A stretch of DNA of 64,000 nt from an uncultured Lachnospiraceae bacterium (GCA_910577115.1 CAJTMC010000019.1:1-64000), one strand, 5' to 3'. Shown: positions 36,680 to 44,649, counted from the first letter of the stretch. Notes: generated by a model not told the origin, from the sequence alone. Numbers and translations are program-made.

Positions 36680-38062
36680 TCACAGCTCACAGTTGTTAAC
36701 CGTTCTGGGGAACGGAATAACATCTCTGATATTGCCCATGCCGGTTAAATACATTACACAACGTTCAAAGCCAAGTCCAAATCCGGCATGTCTTGCACTT
36801 CCGTAACGCCTCAAATCAAGGTAAAATGCGTAATCCTCCAGCTTTAAACCGCACTCAGCCATTCTTCTCTCAAGTACCTCAAGTTTATCCTCTCTCTGAC
36901 TGCCGCCGATAATCTCGCCGATACCAGGTACTAAACAGTCCATAGCCGCCACTGTCTTCCCGTCATCGTTAAGCTTCATATAAAATGCCTTGATTTCTTT
37001 CGGATAATCTGTTACAAACACCGGCCTTCCAAAAAGTTTTTCCGTCAAATACCGCTCATGCTCCGTCTGCAAATCGCAGCCCCATGATACCTTATACTCA
37101 AATTCATCATTATGTTTTTCCAATTCCGCAATCGCATCTGTGTAAGTAATATGCCCAAACTCCGCATCTGCCACATGCTGCAGCCGTTCAATTAATCCCT
37201 TGTCCACAAACTGATTGAAAAACGCCATCTCTTCCGGTGCATTCTCTAACACATATCGAATAATATATTTCAGCATACTCTCCGCAAGCATCATATCGTC
37301 CTTTAAATCAGCAAACGCAATCTCTGGCTCAATCATCCAAAACTCCGCCGCATGGCGTGTCGTATTGGAATTCTCGGCGCGGAAGGTCGGTCCAAACGTG
37401 TAGATATTTTTAAATGCCATTGCATATGTCTCACCGTTTAGCTGTCCGCTCACAGTAAGGTTCGTCGGCTTATTAAAAAAGTCCTTTGAAAAATCCACCT
37501 GACCGTCAGCCATTGGAATATTATTCAAATCGAGCGTTGTAACCTGAAACATCTCTCCAGCGCCCTCGCAGTCACTCCCTGTAATAAGCGGTGTGTGTAC
37601 ATAGATAAAATCTCTCTCCTGAAAGAACTTATGAATTGCGTATGCGCAAAGCGACCGCACGCGAAATACTGCCTGAAACGTGTTAGTCCGCGGTCTTAAA
37701 TGTGAAATAGTCCGCAAATATTCAAAGCTGTGACGCTTTTTCTGAAGCGGATAATCCGGTGTAGAATCACCCTCAATCTCCACTTTTGTCGCCTGTATCT
37801 CAAATGGCTGTTTTGCATCGGGCGTAAGTGTCACAATCCCTGTCGCAATCACTGCCGCACCGACATTAAGTTTTGATATTCCGGTAAAATTGTCAAGCTT
37901 GTCGCTGTATACAACCTGCAAGGGCTCAAAAAATGTACCGTCATTGACAACCAAAAAACCAAAAGTTTTGGAATCTCTTTTGCTCCTAAGCCATCCGCCT
38001 ATTATTACCTCCTTGTCCGCATACTCCTTATAATTATGGTATAGCTCACGTATCTTTATCAT
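36680..38062 (-). CDS. asnS: asparaginyl-tRNA synthetase
   Basis: A class IIb synthetase that charges tRNA-Asn. The N-terminal OB domain has VIIGGWLRSKRDSKTFGFL. The catalytic core has HLRPRTNTFQAVFRVRS, PLITGSDCEGAGEMFQV and SGQLNGETYAMAF. The C-terminal motif 3 is GFGLGFERCVMYLTGM, ending IRDVIPFPRT, which is typical of AsnS rather than AspS. The ATG at 38062 gives 460 residues with AAAGGA upstream; longer ORF starts would overlap the promoter. It has its own promoter at 38134-38162. Confidence 0.96.
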   Translation of the reverse strand: MIKIRELYHNYKEYADKEVIIGGWLRSKRDSKTFGFLVVNDGTFFEPLQVVYSDKLDNFTGISKLNVGAAVIATGIVTLTPDAKQPFEIQATKVEIEGDSTPDYPLQKKRHSFEYLRTISHLRPRTNTFQAVFRVRSLCAYAIHKFFQERDFIYVHTPLITGSDCEGAGEMFQVTTLDLNNIPMADGQVDFSKDFFNKPTNLTVSGQLNGETYAMAFKNIYTFGPTFRAENSNTTRHAAEFWMIEPEIAFADLKDDMMLAESMLKYIIRYVLENAPEEMAFFNQFVDKGLIERLQHVADAEFGHITYTDAIAELEKHNDEFEYKVSWGCDLQTEHERYLTEKLFGRPVFVTDYPKEIKAFYMKLNDDGKTVAAMDCLVPGIGEIIGGSQREDKLEVLERRMAECGLKLEDYAFYLDLRRYGSARHAGFGLGFERCVMYLTGMGNIRDVIPFPRTVNNCEL

Positions 38063-38106
38063 TGCAAATATCCTTTCCTTTCTCGTTGCGAACATTCCTA
38101 TAAAAT

Positions 38107-38180
38107 AAAAAAGTCCACACATACTTGCTATCCATTATACCCTTTTTGGGCTATGTACGCAATTATGTTTGGACTTTTTT
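38107..38180 (-). terminator. terminator arms bracketing the asnS promoter
   Basis: A 17-base inverted repeat (38107-38123 and 38164-38180; AAAAAAGTCCACACATA and its near complement, one mismatch) flanks the asnS promoter. On the minus strand the second arm ends in GGACTTTTTTATTTT, a good terminator tail. It lies downstream of the small coiled-coil gene and could end that transcript. Confidence 0.6.
38134..38162 (-). promoter_or_regulatory. asnS promoter
   Basis: On the minus strand TTGCGT (38157-38162), a 17-base spacer and TATAAT (38134-38139). It lies entirely in the loop of the inverted repeat at 38107-38180. Confidence 0.75.
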
Positions 38181-38209
38181 CCCATATTTTTTTGTATTTT
38201 GTGCAGAAT

Positions 38210-38431
38210 TTACTGTGCAGCCTGCATTTGCGCCATCTGTATAATGTCATTAATCTCAAGCCCTGACTTTTGCACAACGATTCTGAGTTCATTTAACTCT
38301 TCCATCTTTTGCAGCTCTAAAAGCTCATTCAATTCGTCGCGCTCTTTCTTGATTCTTGTAGACAGCGCGTCAATCAGCTCCTGCTTTTGTGCAATTTTCT
38401 CCTGTAACGACTTTTTCACTCCTCTTGCCAT
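38210..38431 (-). CDS. small coiled-coil protein of unknown function
   Basis: A 73-residue protein, almost entirely predicted coiled coil: KSLQEKIAQKQELIDALSTR, then IKKERDELNELLELQKMEEL, and a tail ending AQMQAAQ. The ATG at 38431 follows GAGGAG; the longer ORF start places this site inside the frame. No known family by eye. It has no cysteine or membrane segment. It lies between the hemerythrin-type protein and asnS and is followed by the inverted-repeat terminator. Confidence 0.65.
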   Translation of the reverse strand: MARGVKKSLQEKIAQKQELIDALSTRIKKERDELNELLELQKMEELNELRIVVQKSGLEINDIIQMAQMQAAQ

Positions 38432-38522
38432 ACTCAGTCTCCTCATTATTCATTACATTTTATTTGTTACATTTATATGTATTAAATTATATGGACAAGA
38501 AAGGAAAAATATTCATAACTTT

Positions 38523-39875
38523 CTATTTTTTAACACCTGACATCTTTTCAAAGTATTTATTGATTTCTTTTTTTACGTCTAATGGATCCAGGGACTTTGA
38601 TAAATATCCGGCTGGCTTTAATGCCAATACCTTTTTTATGCTCTCTTTATCCACTCTGCTTGTCAAAAAAATAACAGGAATATTTGCAAAATCCTCCTCA
38701 GCGCGAATCATCTCCAAAACCTGACTTCCATCGCAGACAGGCATTTCATAATCCAACAAAACCAGATCGGGTCTGTTCAGTGTTATCGAACGAATGGAAG
38801 CAATCCCCGACTTTGCCAACATAACCTCATAGTCCTTCCCAAGCAGCTCCTCCATAGCACGCAACACAAACTCAGAATCATCTACCACAAGGATTTTCTT
38901 CTTCTTACCTAATTGATTCCGCTTCAGATACTCTTGAATTTCAGACATCGCATTCTCCGCCTGAATGGCAACTCCGCCATCACCCTGCAGCAAATGCGGC
39001 GCAGTAAAGCAAAATGCAAAATAACCTGCACCTGTATCAAACAATAAACTAACCTGAGGATTCTGCTTGTCAAATATCCGCTCAAACTGCTCGTATGTCA
39101 GCAGCTGCTCATCTACCACTTCATCCGAATCCGCAAACGGAAGATGTTGACGAATGTTTTCCACAAACTGCCGCGCCGTATATCTTGCGGCGTTCATCAG
39201 CATAACATTCACTGCCTTAGACTGCGTATCCAGCATTCCGCCCAGTGTACCTACAATCAGCTTTTCCTCAAATATTAAAGTAATCTCCCACTTTTCATTA
39301 TCTTTGGTCGCATAAATCAAACGATAATAAATGCCATTTCCGAACTTTTCACCACCATAGCAGTCGCTGACTACCCGAGACTTTAACTGAAACATATCAT
39401 ACAAAAGCTGCATAATTGTAGTTTTCATCGCCGCCTGCTGCTCATCGGGCAAAAGTCCCGTCCACTTGCTGACAGCCTTTCCTGTAATCGCATGATCCTC
39501 AATCAGCGTATGACCAATTAACCAGCCGGCACAAACACCCAAAAAGTGGTCAACTGCCTCCATCGAATAACCTGTCCGAATCAGCTCACTCTCGAGCAAT
39601 GGAAGCGTTTTTTCCCGGAAATTATTATGAATATGCCTATGCGTTTCCAATCCTGCATAGTTAATTGATTCCATATACTCTTCTTCCTCCGAAAAATGCT
39701 GTATTGAATGGTCTCTGAAATATTTAATTGCTTCCTGACATACCCACTGGCTTTTTTCTTCCTCCTTTCCATAAACAAACAGCTTGTTTAAAACGTTAAA
39801 CAGCTTCTTGTGTTCTTTGTCAATAACGTCTACGCCAATATTAAATCGCTCCTGCCAAACTAATTGATTGCTCAT
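38523..39875 (-). CDS. bacteriohemerythrin - CheX-like - response regulator protein
   Basis: A 450-residue three-part protein. Residues 1-~135 are a bacteriohemerythrin (VWQERFNIGVDVIDKEHKKLF, H-F-EEEEYM, HRHIHNNF, with conserved di-iron histidines and glutamate) that should bind O2 or sense iron/NO. Residues ~145-300 resemble a CheX/chemotaxis-phosphatase or flagellar-motor-like domain (LMNAARYTARQFVENI). Residues ~318-445 are a receiver domain: ILVVDDSEFVL, VLLDYEMP, VIFLTSR and GYLSKS supply the acidic pocket, phospho-Asp, Thr/Ser and Lys. The output is unclear; no partner kinase is adjacent. AAGGAG precedes the ATG. Confidence 0.85.
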   Translation of the reverse strand: MSNQLVWQERFNIGVDVIDKEHKKLFNVLNKLFVYGKEEEKSQWVCQEAIKYFRDHSIQHFSEEEEYMESINYAGLETHRHIHNNFREKTLPLLESELIRTGYSMEAVDHFLGVCAGWLIGHTLIEDHAITGKAVSKWTGLLPDEQQAAMKTTIMQLLYDMFQLKSRVVSDCYGGEKFGNGIYYRLIYATKDNEKWEITLIFEEKLIVGTLGGMLDTQSKAVNVMLMNAARYTARQFVENIRQHLPFADSDEVVDEQLLTYEQFERIFDKQNPQVSLLFDTGAGYFAFCFTAPHLLQGDGGVAIQAENAMSEIQEYLKRNQLGKKKKILVVDDSEFVLRAMEELLGKDYEVMLAKSGIASIRSITLNRPDLVLLDYEMPVCDGSQVLEMIRAEEDFANIPVIFLTSRVDKESIKKVLALKPAGYLSKSLDPLDVKKEINKYFEKMSGVKK

Positions 39876-39933
39876 GTCCTTTCTCCTTTGCCATTTTCAT
39901 TATTCTAATCACTTAGCCCTGCTTATTGTATAC

Positions 39934-39962
39934 ATTATATCATTTAAATCATATTCCTGCAA
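39934..39962 (-). promoter_or_regulatory. promoter of the hemerythrin-REC gene
   Basis: On the minus strand TTGCAG (39957-39962), a 17-base spacer, and TGATATAAT, an extended -10 (39934-39939). The gene starts ~58 bases downstream. Confidence 0.6.
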
Positions 39963-39990
39963 TCAATCTTTTACGAAAAACGGTTGACAA

Positions 39991-40028
39991 ACAACATATT
40001 GGAAGCTGCATTGCTTACGATATGTTGT
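39991..40028. terminator. 9-bp inverted repeat after ribU
   Basis: ACAACATAT/ATATGTTGT around a 20-base loop, 37 bases past the ribU stop. A weak T-rich tail on the minus strand (TTGTTTGTC) suggests a leaky terminator, but it could be an operator for the hemerythrin gene. Confidence 0.4.
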
Positions 40029-40064
40029 ATCATTCTACATCTTATATCACCAAAGAGATTCCTT

Positions 40065-40709
40065 TTATTGATTTAAATAAAGTATGAATAATACACACAT
40101 GACAATTGTAATCAAAGCTGTCAAAACAACTCCCGCATTAATCCGCACTTTCTTTACATCAGGCGCAGCTTCAATTAAACCAGATTGCCGCAATGCCGTA
40201 ACGACCGGCTTATACAAAAGCATCGTAATCGCCGCGTTCAATCCCCCCTTAATCACATTAAACGGCAAAAATGCCCTAAGCAGCAATCCCACAATTTCTG
40301 CTCTTGAATATCCCATATAAATCGGTGCAATCAAATAATTCCAAAGCATCATCACTGCAATCTGACAAATCCAGCCGGCGCAAAGCCCCAGAATCGCGCC
40401 TGACAACCGTCTCCTCCTTTGATAAACAAACGCAGCAGGACACGCAAACGAGCAGCTCGAAACAATATTCATAATACAGCCCAAAATACCCGTACTGCTG
40501 GTGGTGACCATCTGCGCCGCCGAAACAGCCAAAGTAACGGCAAACGAGGTAAGCGGTCCAAAAAGGAAACCGGCTATCGCAATAATAACATCTTTTGAAT
40601 CATACTTCAAAAAAAGCACGAGCGGAATACGTCCGACAACCGCCGCAATATAGGCAAGCGCACAGAGCATCCCGATTGTTGTGAGTTTCTTTGTTTTTCT
40701 GATATTCAT
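40065..40709 (-). CDS. ribU: riboflavin ECF transporter S component RibU
   Basis: A ~214-residue S component with six membrane helices that binds riboflavin and pairs with the ECF energy module (not in this window). IGMLCALAYIAAVVGRIP, then KYDSKDVIIAIAGFLFGPLT, and QMVTTSSTGILGCIMNI are typical of RibU. The ATG at 40709 follows AAAGGTGG by eight bases. The GTG four codons upstream is inside the ribosome-binding site. Its leader carries an FMN riboswitch, which supports riboflavin as ligand over folate. Confidence 0.93.
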   Translation of the reverse strand: MNIRKTKKLTTIGMLCALAYIAAVVGRIPLVLFLKYDSKDVIIAIAGFLFGPLTSFAVTLAVSAAQMVTTSSTGILGCIMNIVSSCSFACPAAFVYQRRRRLSGAILGLCAGWICQIAVMMLWNYLIAPIYMGYSRAEIVGLLLRAFLPFNVIKGGLNAAITMLLYKPVVTALRQSGLIEAAPDVKKVRINAGVVLTALITIVMCVLFILYLNQ

Positions 40710-40767
40710 TTTGTAATCCACCTTTCTTTTAAAGCAAAGTTGAAAATTTAATTCTCAACCTTGCCTG

Positions 40768-40809
40768 ATAAAAAATTAACACCTGAAAGCATCAAATGCC
40801 TTCAGATGT
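40768..40809 (-). terminator. terminator of the FMN riboswitch platform
   Basis: A 13-bp stem (ACATCTGAAGGCA with TGCTTTCAGGTGT, two wobbles possible) around a 5-base loop is followed on the minus strand by TAATTTTTTA. It lies 58 bases before the ribU start and is the likely off-switch. Confidence 0.85.
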
Positions 40810-40819
40810 CAAAATCCAA

Positions 40820-40906
40820 GGTGTATCAAGATTGTCATCAGAACAATTTTCGGACAAAAAAGAGTGCAAAACAAAGCCAGATTTTCTCTGACAATCTCAA
40901 TACACC
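40820..40906 (-). promoter_or_regulatory. long-range hairpin of the FMN riboswitch platform
   Basis: Two 18-base arms (40820-40837 and 40889-40906) pair perfectly with two G-U wobbles; two more pairs extend it into the 3' strand of the aptamer's P1 stem. It lies between aptamer and terminator with a ~51-base loop. It should compete with P1 and act as, or shape, the antiterminated state. Confidence 0.6.
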
Positions 40907-41013
40907 TTCTTTAATCCGGACTATACCGTCGGTTTTGGAATTACACCAAACCCCGCGCTTTCGCGCCCGCGGACTGTCACCGCCGATCGGGAATTTCACC
41001 CTGCCCTGAAGAC
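40907..41013 (-). ncRNA. FMN riboswitch (RFN element)
   Basis: On the minus strand the conserved RFN blocks appear in order: TCAGGGCAGGGTGAAATTCC, GATCGGCGGT, AGTCCGCG, then a GC-rich variable stem, GTTTGGTGTAATTCCAAA, ACCGACGGTATAGTCCGG, and a closing AAAGAAG that pairs with CTTC at the 5' end. It controls ribU downstream through the terminator at 40768-40809. Confidence 0.93.
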
Positions 41014-41094
41014 ATTACCACTATTTAGTTGTTTCGAAAATTGTATCATATCTGGTCGAAAAAAACAAGTTTTTTGTATAGAAAAAAGAAAAAG

Positions 41095-41321
41095 GAATCG
41101 TTTTTTTCTGTTATCACTCCCCCACTCTTTTATTTTCTTAACCAATTCTTCGGAAGGATCATGGTACATATTGAAAGTAATTGCTTCCAGGTTTGGGAAC
41201 TGGCGTATCTCACGTTCACTTATATCTGTGACTTGTTTCCCAAAACTCCCTGCTTATACATAAGCTGCTGTATGACGGCAAGCTTAAACGGATAATTGTC
41301 AAATACCAGAAATTCATTCTT
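41095..41321 (-). pseudogene. frameshifted fragment of a small gene
   Basis: Two minus-strand reading segments make one protein-like sequence broken by a frameshift near 41220. The first reads NEFLVFDNYPFKLAVIQQLM with YKQGVLGNKSQ, then stops. The second, in another frame, reads SEREIRQFPNLEAITFNMYH and EELVKKIKEWG. There is no start codon; a stop lies just upstream at 41322. The pattern of PFK, hydrophobic helices and PNLE looks like a real small family, but I cannot name it. It lies between the FMN riboswitch and FapA. Confidence 0.5.
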
Positions 41322-41362
41322 TTACAGTTTGCTATACCAGCATTTATATGCCTTCTAAGAAT

Positions 41363-42970
41363 TTACTGCTTATTCGATATAATCCGTATCTCCTGCCTGC
41401 TCTTTTTAAACATTACGTTGCGATACTCCGAATGCAATGTCTCCCGCACGCCGTTTATGATAATAATGCATCCTGCATTCGCAATTCCGCCAACAACAAT
41501 TTTCCCCTCCGCCGAACGCTGATTAATATCAATCAGTTGCTCCCGTTTTGCAGAAATCTCCTTTAATTTTAACTGATAATGAATCTTTTTGCGCATCTGT
41601 TCTGCTTTTTGCTGGTTCAGTTCAAAAGTGGCAGGCTGTGTCTTTAGCTGATGCGTAATGCGTCCCAAAGCATGCTCGGCATCTGTCATGTTATTCTGAT
41701 ATTCTTCTGCCAAACGGTCAACCTCCCCCATTTTGGACTTAAACTCACAATCCAAACCGATAACCAGCTGCGTAGTTACCCCTGCACGATTCCCAATAGA
41801 GGCCACTACAATCTGTTCCACAGCCGTAACAACACCGCCAATGATAGTGCCCCGGTTACCGGCAATCACCACATTATGTCCCGATTCCACTTCACAATTC
41901 AATATAGCTCCCGTGTTGACCTCATTTCCTGCAAAAACCCGGGTCTGCTCCAAAAAGCGCGCCATAACATTACCGCCCGCACGAATAATACCGTTTCCCG
42001 AACCCTGCATTCCGTTTTTTAAAATAACATCCTTCCCCGCAAACAGGCTCGCTGTTTCCACATGTCCGTTTACAACTATGTTTCCGGTTGTTTTCACGGT
42101 AACACCGGCAAATACATTGCCCTGTATCAGCACGTCCCCATGAAAATCCACATCTCCGGTGGCTGCATCCAAGTTACCTTTTACCACATAAATCGGAGTA
42201 ACTGTCAACGTTTGTCCCTGCACCGTAACATGCCCTTCCGTGCCCGCATAGTATTTACAACCGGTTTCATCCGGCTTACAACGTTTACACTGTAACGGCG
42301 GTAATTCTTTTCCCTCATAAGCAGCAATCGTATTCCCCAAAACATCTCTTCCGGTTACCGCTGGCAAAGCTGCATGATAGGTGACGAGAAGCTGTTCGTT
42401 TTCTACAAGCTCTATCTTGCCCAATACATTATAATCTACCGAATCATCTGCCAAAATAATCGGTCTTGTTTCAGGCTGCGGATTAAAATGATATTCAAAA
42501 AAGCCGTCACGGCCATCTTTTGCGGCAGTGCCGATTGCAACAAGCGTTTCCTCATAATTCTGCTTCCCCTGTGCAAGCGCTTCCAACGTTTCTTCTCGAA
42601 CGCCAAAAAGGATCCCGTTCTCCTTTAACACACCTCGTATCTCCTCTACCGAAAAACGACGATACAGAGTAAGCACAGCTTCCATTCGTGTTTCGCTGAT
42701 ACGCAAAAGATAATCCGAATTGTTTATAATAATCGAATCCTCATGAACAATTCTCTCATTAGAATCTTCGAGCGCTGCTCCACTCTCCGGCGAAGTCCGA
42801 TACCCGCTCTCATCTTTGGAAATGTATCGTTCCTTTGGCGCAAGAAATATAGTTTTCTCCAGCTCATTTTCCACCGAAGATGATTGTTCTGTATCCACCG
42901 CCTGAAGCTTTCCACTATGATTGGTCTTATCTTTCTTCTTTTTCTTTCCTGCCTGACTAAAAAACCCCAT
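41363..42970 (-). CDS. FapA family protein (DUF342)
   Basis: A 535-residue cytoplasmic protein. It has a Lys-rich N-terminus (residues 1-~25), a variable region to ~175, then the right-handed beta-helix of the FapA/DUF342 family (LDAATGDVDFHGDVLIQGNV, ETASLFAGKDVILKNGMQGS, GNRGTIIGGVVTAVEQI). A coiled coil follows near residue 440. FapA proteins are linked to flagellar and polymer export in some bacteria, and to Vibrio glucose-dependent flagellation. No flagellar genes are in this window. Promoter at 43088-43116; GGAGAG precedes the ATG. Confidence 0.85.
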   Translation of the reverse strand: MGFFSQAGKKKKKDKTNHSGKLQAVDTEQSSSVENELEKTIFLAPKERYISKDESGYRTSPESGAALEDSNERIVHEDSIIINNSDYLLRISETRMEAVLTLYRRFSVEEIRGVLKENGILFGVREETLEALAQGKQNYEETLVAIGTAAKDGRDGFFEYHFNPQPETRPIILADDSVDYNVLGKIELVENEQLLVTYHAALPAVTGRDVLGNTIAAYEGKELPPLQCKRCKPDETGCKYYAGTEGHVTVQGQTLTVTPIYVVKGNLDAATGDVDFHGDVLIQGNVFAGVTVKTTGNIVVNGHVETASLFAGKDVILKNGMQGSGNGIIRAGGNVMARFLEQTRVFAGNEVNTGAILNCEVESGHNVVIAGNRGTIIGGVVTAVEQIVVASIGNRAGVTTQLVIGLDCEFKSKMGEVDRLAEEYQNNMTDAEHALGRITHQLKTQPATFELNQQKAEQMRKKIHYQLKLKEISAKREQLIDINQRSAEGKIVVGGIANAGCIIIINGVRETLHSEYRNVMFKKSRQEIRIISNKQ

Positions 42971-43087
42971 ATCAAATCTCTCCTGCCATAATTAAGACGC
43001 CTTTTCAACCCACTGTAAAAGTTTCCGTAAAATCTGTCAGTTCTTTCTGTTCATCCCAATCTTTATCCTTATGAAATCTCTTATTTT

Positions 43088-43116
43088 ATTATATAATTTA
43101 TCAACTTATTTCTCAA
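43088..43116 (-). promoter_or_regulatory. fapA promoter
   Basis: On the minus strand TTGAGA (43111-43116), a 17-base spacer, and TATAAT (43088-43093), about 120 bases before the fapA ATG. Confidence 0.75.
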
Positions 43117-43209
43117 CCATTTGTGTTTATATTCAATAAAATACCCAAAACAAATCTTCGTTTGTTTTGATTAAAAAATCTTCCCTAAATGCTTTCTGCC
43201 TTTTCCCAT

Positions 43210-43257
43210 ATAAAAAGCACAAAGGCTTTCAGCGCATAAATAGCGCCAAAAGCCTTC
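43210..43257 (-). terminator. terminator of the HPr-like gene
   Basis: A long stem AAGGCTTT-CA-GCGC with GCGC-CA-AAAGCCTT around a 7-base loop. T-rich stretches lie on both sides (minus: GCTTTTTATATG), so it works for the HPr-like gene ending at 43291. Confidence 0.8.
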
Positions 43258-43290
43258 TTTTTGTTTTACAAATCCTCTTTTTCGCAGCCG

Positions 43291-43527
43291 TTAAGCCACA
43301 ACATATTTTTCCAACTTCGTCATCAGCTCTTTCCGCTCCGTTATCTCTGCATGGATATCAAGCACCAACGGCTTTCTGCAATCACAGCTCAAAACACCCA
43401 ACAGCGACTTCGCATCAAGATATGTATGCTTCCCGCTGATTACATCAATATCATACGGTGTATTATTTGTAATATGTACAAAATCTCTGACTTTCTCCAC
43501 AGAATCAAGCAATACCTTTACACCCAT
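43291..43527 (-). CDS. HPr-fold protein without the phosphorylatable histidine
   Basis: A 78-residue protein with the HPr fold. The central AKSLLGVLSCDCRKPLVLDI matches the Ser46 region of HPr, and the C-terminal helix is typical. But the N-terminal GLHARPA loop with His15 is gone, replaced by VEKVRDFVHITNN. It therefore cannot take phosphate from EI in the usual way; a Ser remains (AKS) for HPrK-type control. Such proteins recur in Lachnospiraceae with unknown role. Start: ATG at 43527 follows AAGGAG by seven bases. Confidence 0.75.
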   Translation of the reverse strand: MGVKVLLDSVEKVRDFVHITNNTPYDIDVISGKHTYLDAKSLLGVLSCDCRKPLVLDIHAEITERKELMTKLEKYVVA

Positions 43528-43678
43528 AACCAATCTCCTTCATTTAAAATGCATTATTTTATATCTACTTGTATCTTATTGAAAATATTTTTCCCAATTT
43601 CAGATCTTTTGTAGTATACTTGAATTATGTAAACTTGTCAATCAGCTATGCGTGCACAGAAACAGATACCATAAATTA

Positions 43679-44101
43679 CTATAAATATTTCTTCAATTCC
43701 GCAATAATCGCATCATACTCCGCATCGGAAAGTGTTTTTCTCTTAGGATCCATCGCAAACGTTCCGCCCCATTCAAATTCATCATCTTTGTACTTCGGAA
43801 CCAAATGGAAATGCAGATGATGACCTGTATCGCCATAAGCGCCATAATTTACTTTATCCGGTGAAAATGCCTTGTGAATTGCATCTGCCACATGATTTAT
43901 ATCGGCAAAGAACGCATTTCTCTGCTCGTCGGAAAGCTCTATCATTTCACTCACATGAAATTTACTTGCCACAATCACTCTGCCCTTGTGACTCTGCTCC
44001 TTAAATAAATAAACTTTTGTTGCATTCAGCTCGCAGATTTTAATGCCAAATTTTGCAACCAACTCGCCCTCAACACAATAAGCGCAATTATTGTCTGTCA
44101 T
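43679..44101 (-). CDS. HIT family protein
   Basis: A histidine-triad nucleotide hydrolase or transferase of 140 residues. The catalytic triad motif HHLHFHLVPK is near residue 92, with the NYGAYGDTGHH stretch before it. The N-terminus has CAYCVEGEL, resembling a zinc-binding CxxC of some HIT proteins. It likely acts on AMP/GMP-linked substrates in the cytoplasm; the substrate is not known. AGGAGG lies upstream. It follows the 44164 gene by 60 bases. Confidence 0.9.
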   Translation of the reverse strand: MTDNNCAYCVEGELVAKFGIKICELNATKVYLFKEQSHKGRVIVASKFHVSEMIELSDEQRNAFFADINHVADAIHKAFSPDKVNYGAYGDTGHHLHFHLVPKYKDDEFEWGGTFAMDPKRKTLSDAEYDAIIAELKKYL

Positions 44102-44163
44102 CTTAATAACCTCCTATGTTATTCATTATATTCTCTTATCGTAACAGTTCAGTACCAATACTG

Positions 44164-44463
44164 TTATCTTTTATCCTTCAGTTTCTCAAAGTGACGCTCC
44201 AAAAGTGCAATCACTGCGTCCTTATCCTCAAGCTTGTCAAGGATTACAACCGTTCCAAACATATAATCATACTGAAAAATCAGCTTATAAGGATCGCCCT
44301 TAATCATAAACTGGGCATCTCCCTCATACGGCTGAAACATTTCCTTTCCAAGCTCTTCGGCAATACTTGCACAAAGTACTCTTGCAGGCTCGGAATCGCG
44401 GTCGTCCGTATCAAGCACAATCCAGCCGTCCTCCTCCGTCACCATATTAATTTTATAATACAT
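44164..44463 (-). CDS. hypothetical protein (DUF1292-like region)
   Basis: About 99 residues from the ATG at 44463, ten bases after GGGAGG. It contains GWIVLDTDDRDSEPARVLCA and PYKLIFQYDYMFGTVVILD, with an acidic, beta-rich look like DUF1292-type proteins, though I cannot assign it firmly. The longer frame with a TTG start at 44592 passes through a terminator and a second stem-loop, so I reject it. It lies between the eda-VOC terminator and the HIT gene. Confidence 0.6.
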   Translation of the reverse strand: MYYKINMVTEEDGWIVLDTDDRDSEPARVLCASIAEELGKEMFQPYEGDAQFMIKGDPYKLIFQYDYMFGTVVILDKLEDKDAVIALLERHFEKLKDKR

Positions 44464-44498
44464 AAACGATTCGCCTCCCATCGGCAGCACTGCCCTTA

Positions 44499-44530
44499 CC
44501 AAAAAGGCATCACCCAAATCAAGTGATGCC
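44499..44530 (-). terminator. terminator after eda-VOC
   Basis: GGCATCAC/GTGATGCC (8 bp) around a 9-base loop, followed on the minus strand by TTTTTGG. It is the best terminator for the hexuronate operon. Confidence 0.8.
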
Positions 44531-44566
44531 TCATTTGTATGCGAATTTCCATTCCCGTTAGCGGAA

Positions 44567-44636
44567 AGAACGCGTTTTTTGCGTTCTTCCAAAAATGACT
44601 TAGTTGTTCTTAGGCTGTGTCTTTTGCAGCCTTAGT
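44567..44636 (-). repeat. two stem-loops downstream of eda-VOC
   Basis: AAGAACGC/GCGTTCTT (44567-44588) and TTAGGCTG/CAGCCTAA (about 44611-44636) precede the terminator at 44499 in the transcript. Together with it they give three consecutive hairpins in the 3' end, which could protect the operon mRNA. Confidence 0.5.
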
Positions 44637-44649
44637 ACAACTTCATTTT

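Larger units (their letters stand above)
42971..43290. other. intergenic region between HPr-like and fapA
   Basis: 320 bases holding the fapA promoter (43088-43116), a 9-bp hairpin at 43146-43169 (CAAAACAAA and its complement around TCTTCG), and the terminator of the HPr-like gene. Nothing else seen. Confidence 0.6.

Noticed and set aside
40065..40709. Folate-type (FolT) S component
   Set aside because: First considered from the general fold. The RFN element upstream and RibU motifs favour riboflavin.
41029..41295. Plus-strand ORF of ~88 residues
   Set aside because: It lies antisense to the FMN riboswitch edge and the decayed gene. It has no protein-like pattern.
44464..44592. N-terminal extension of the hypothetical gene at 44164 from a TTG
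   Set aside because: This stretch is a terminator and stem-loops with a weak start, while a good ribosome-binding site lies before the ATG at 44463.
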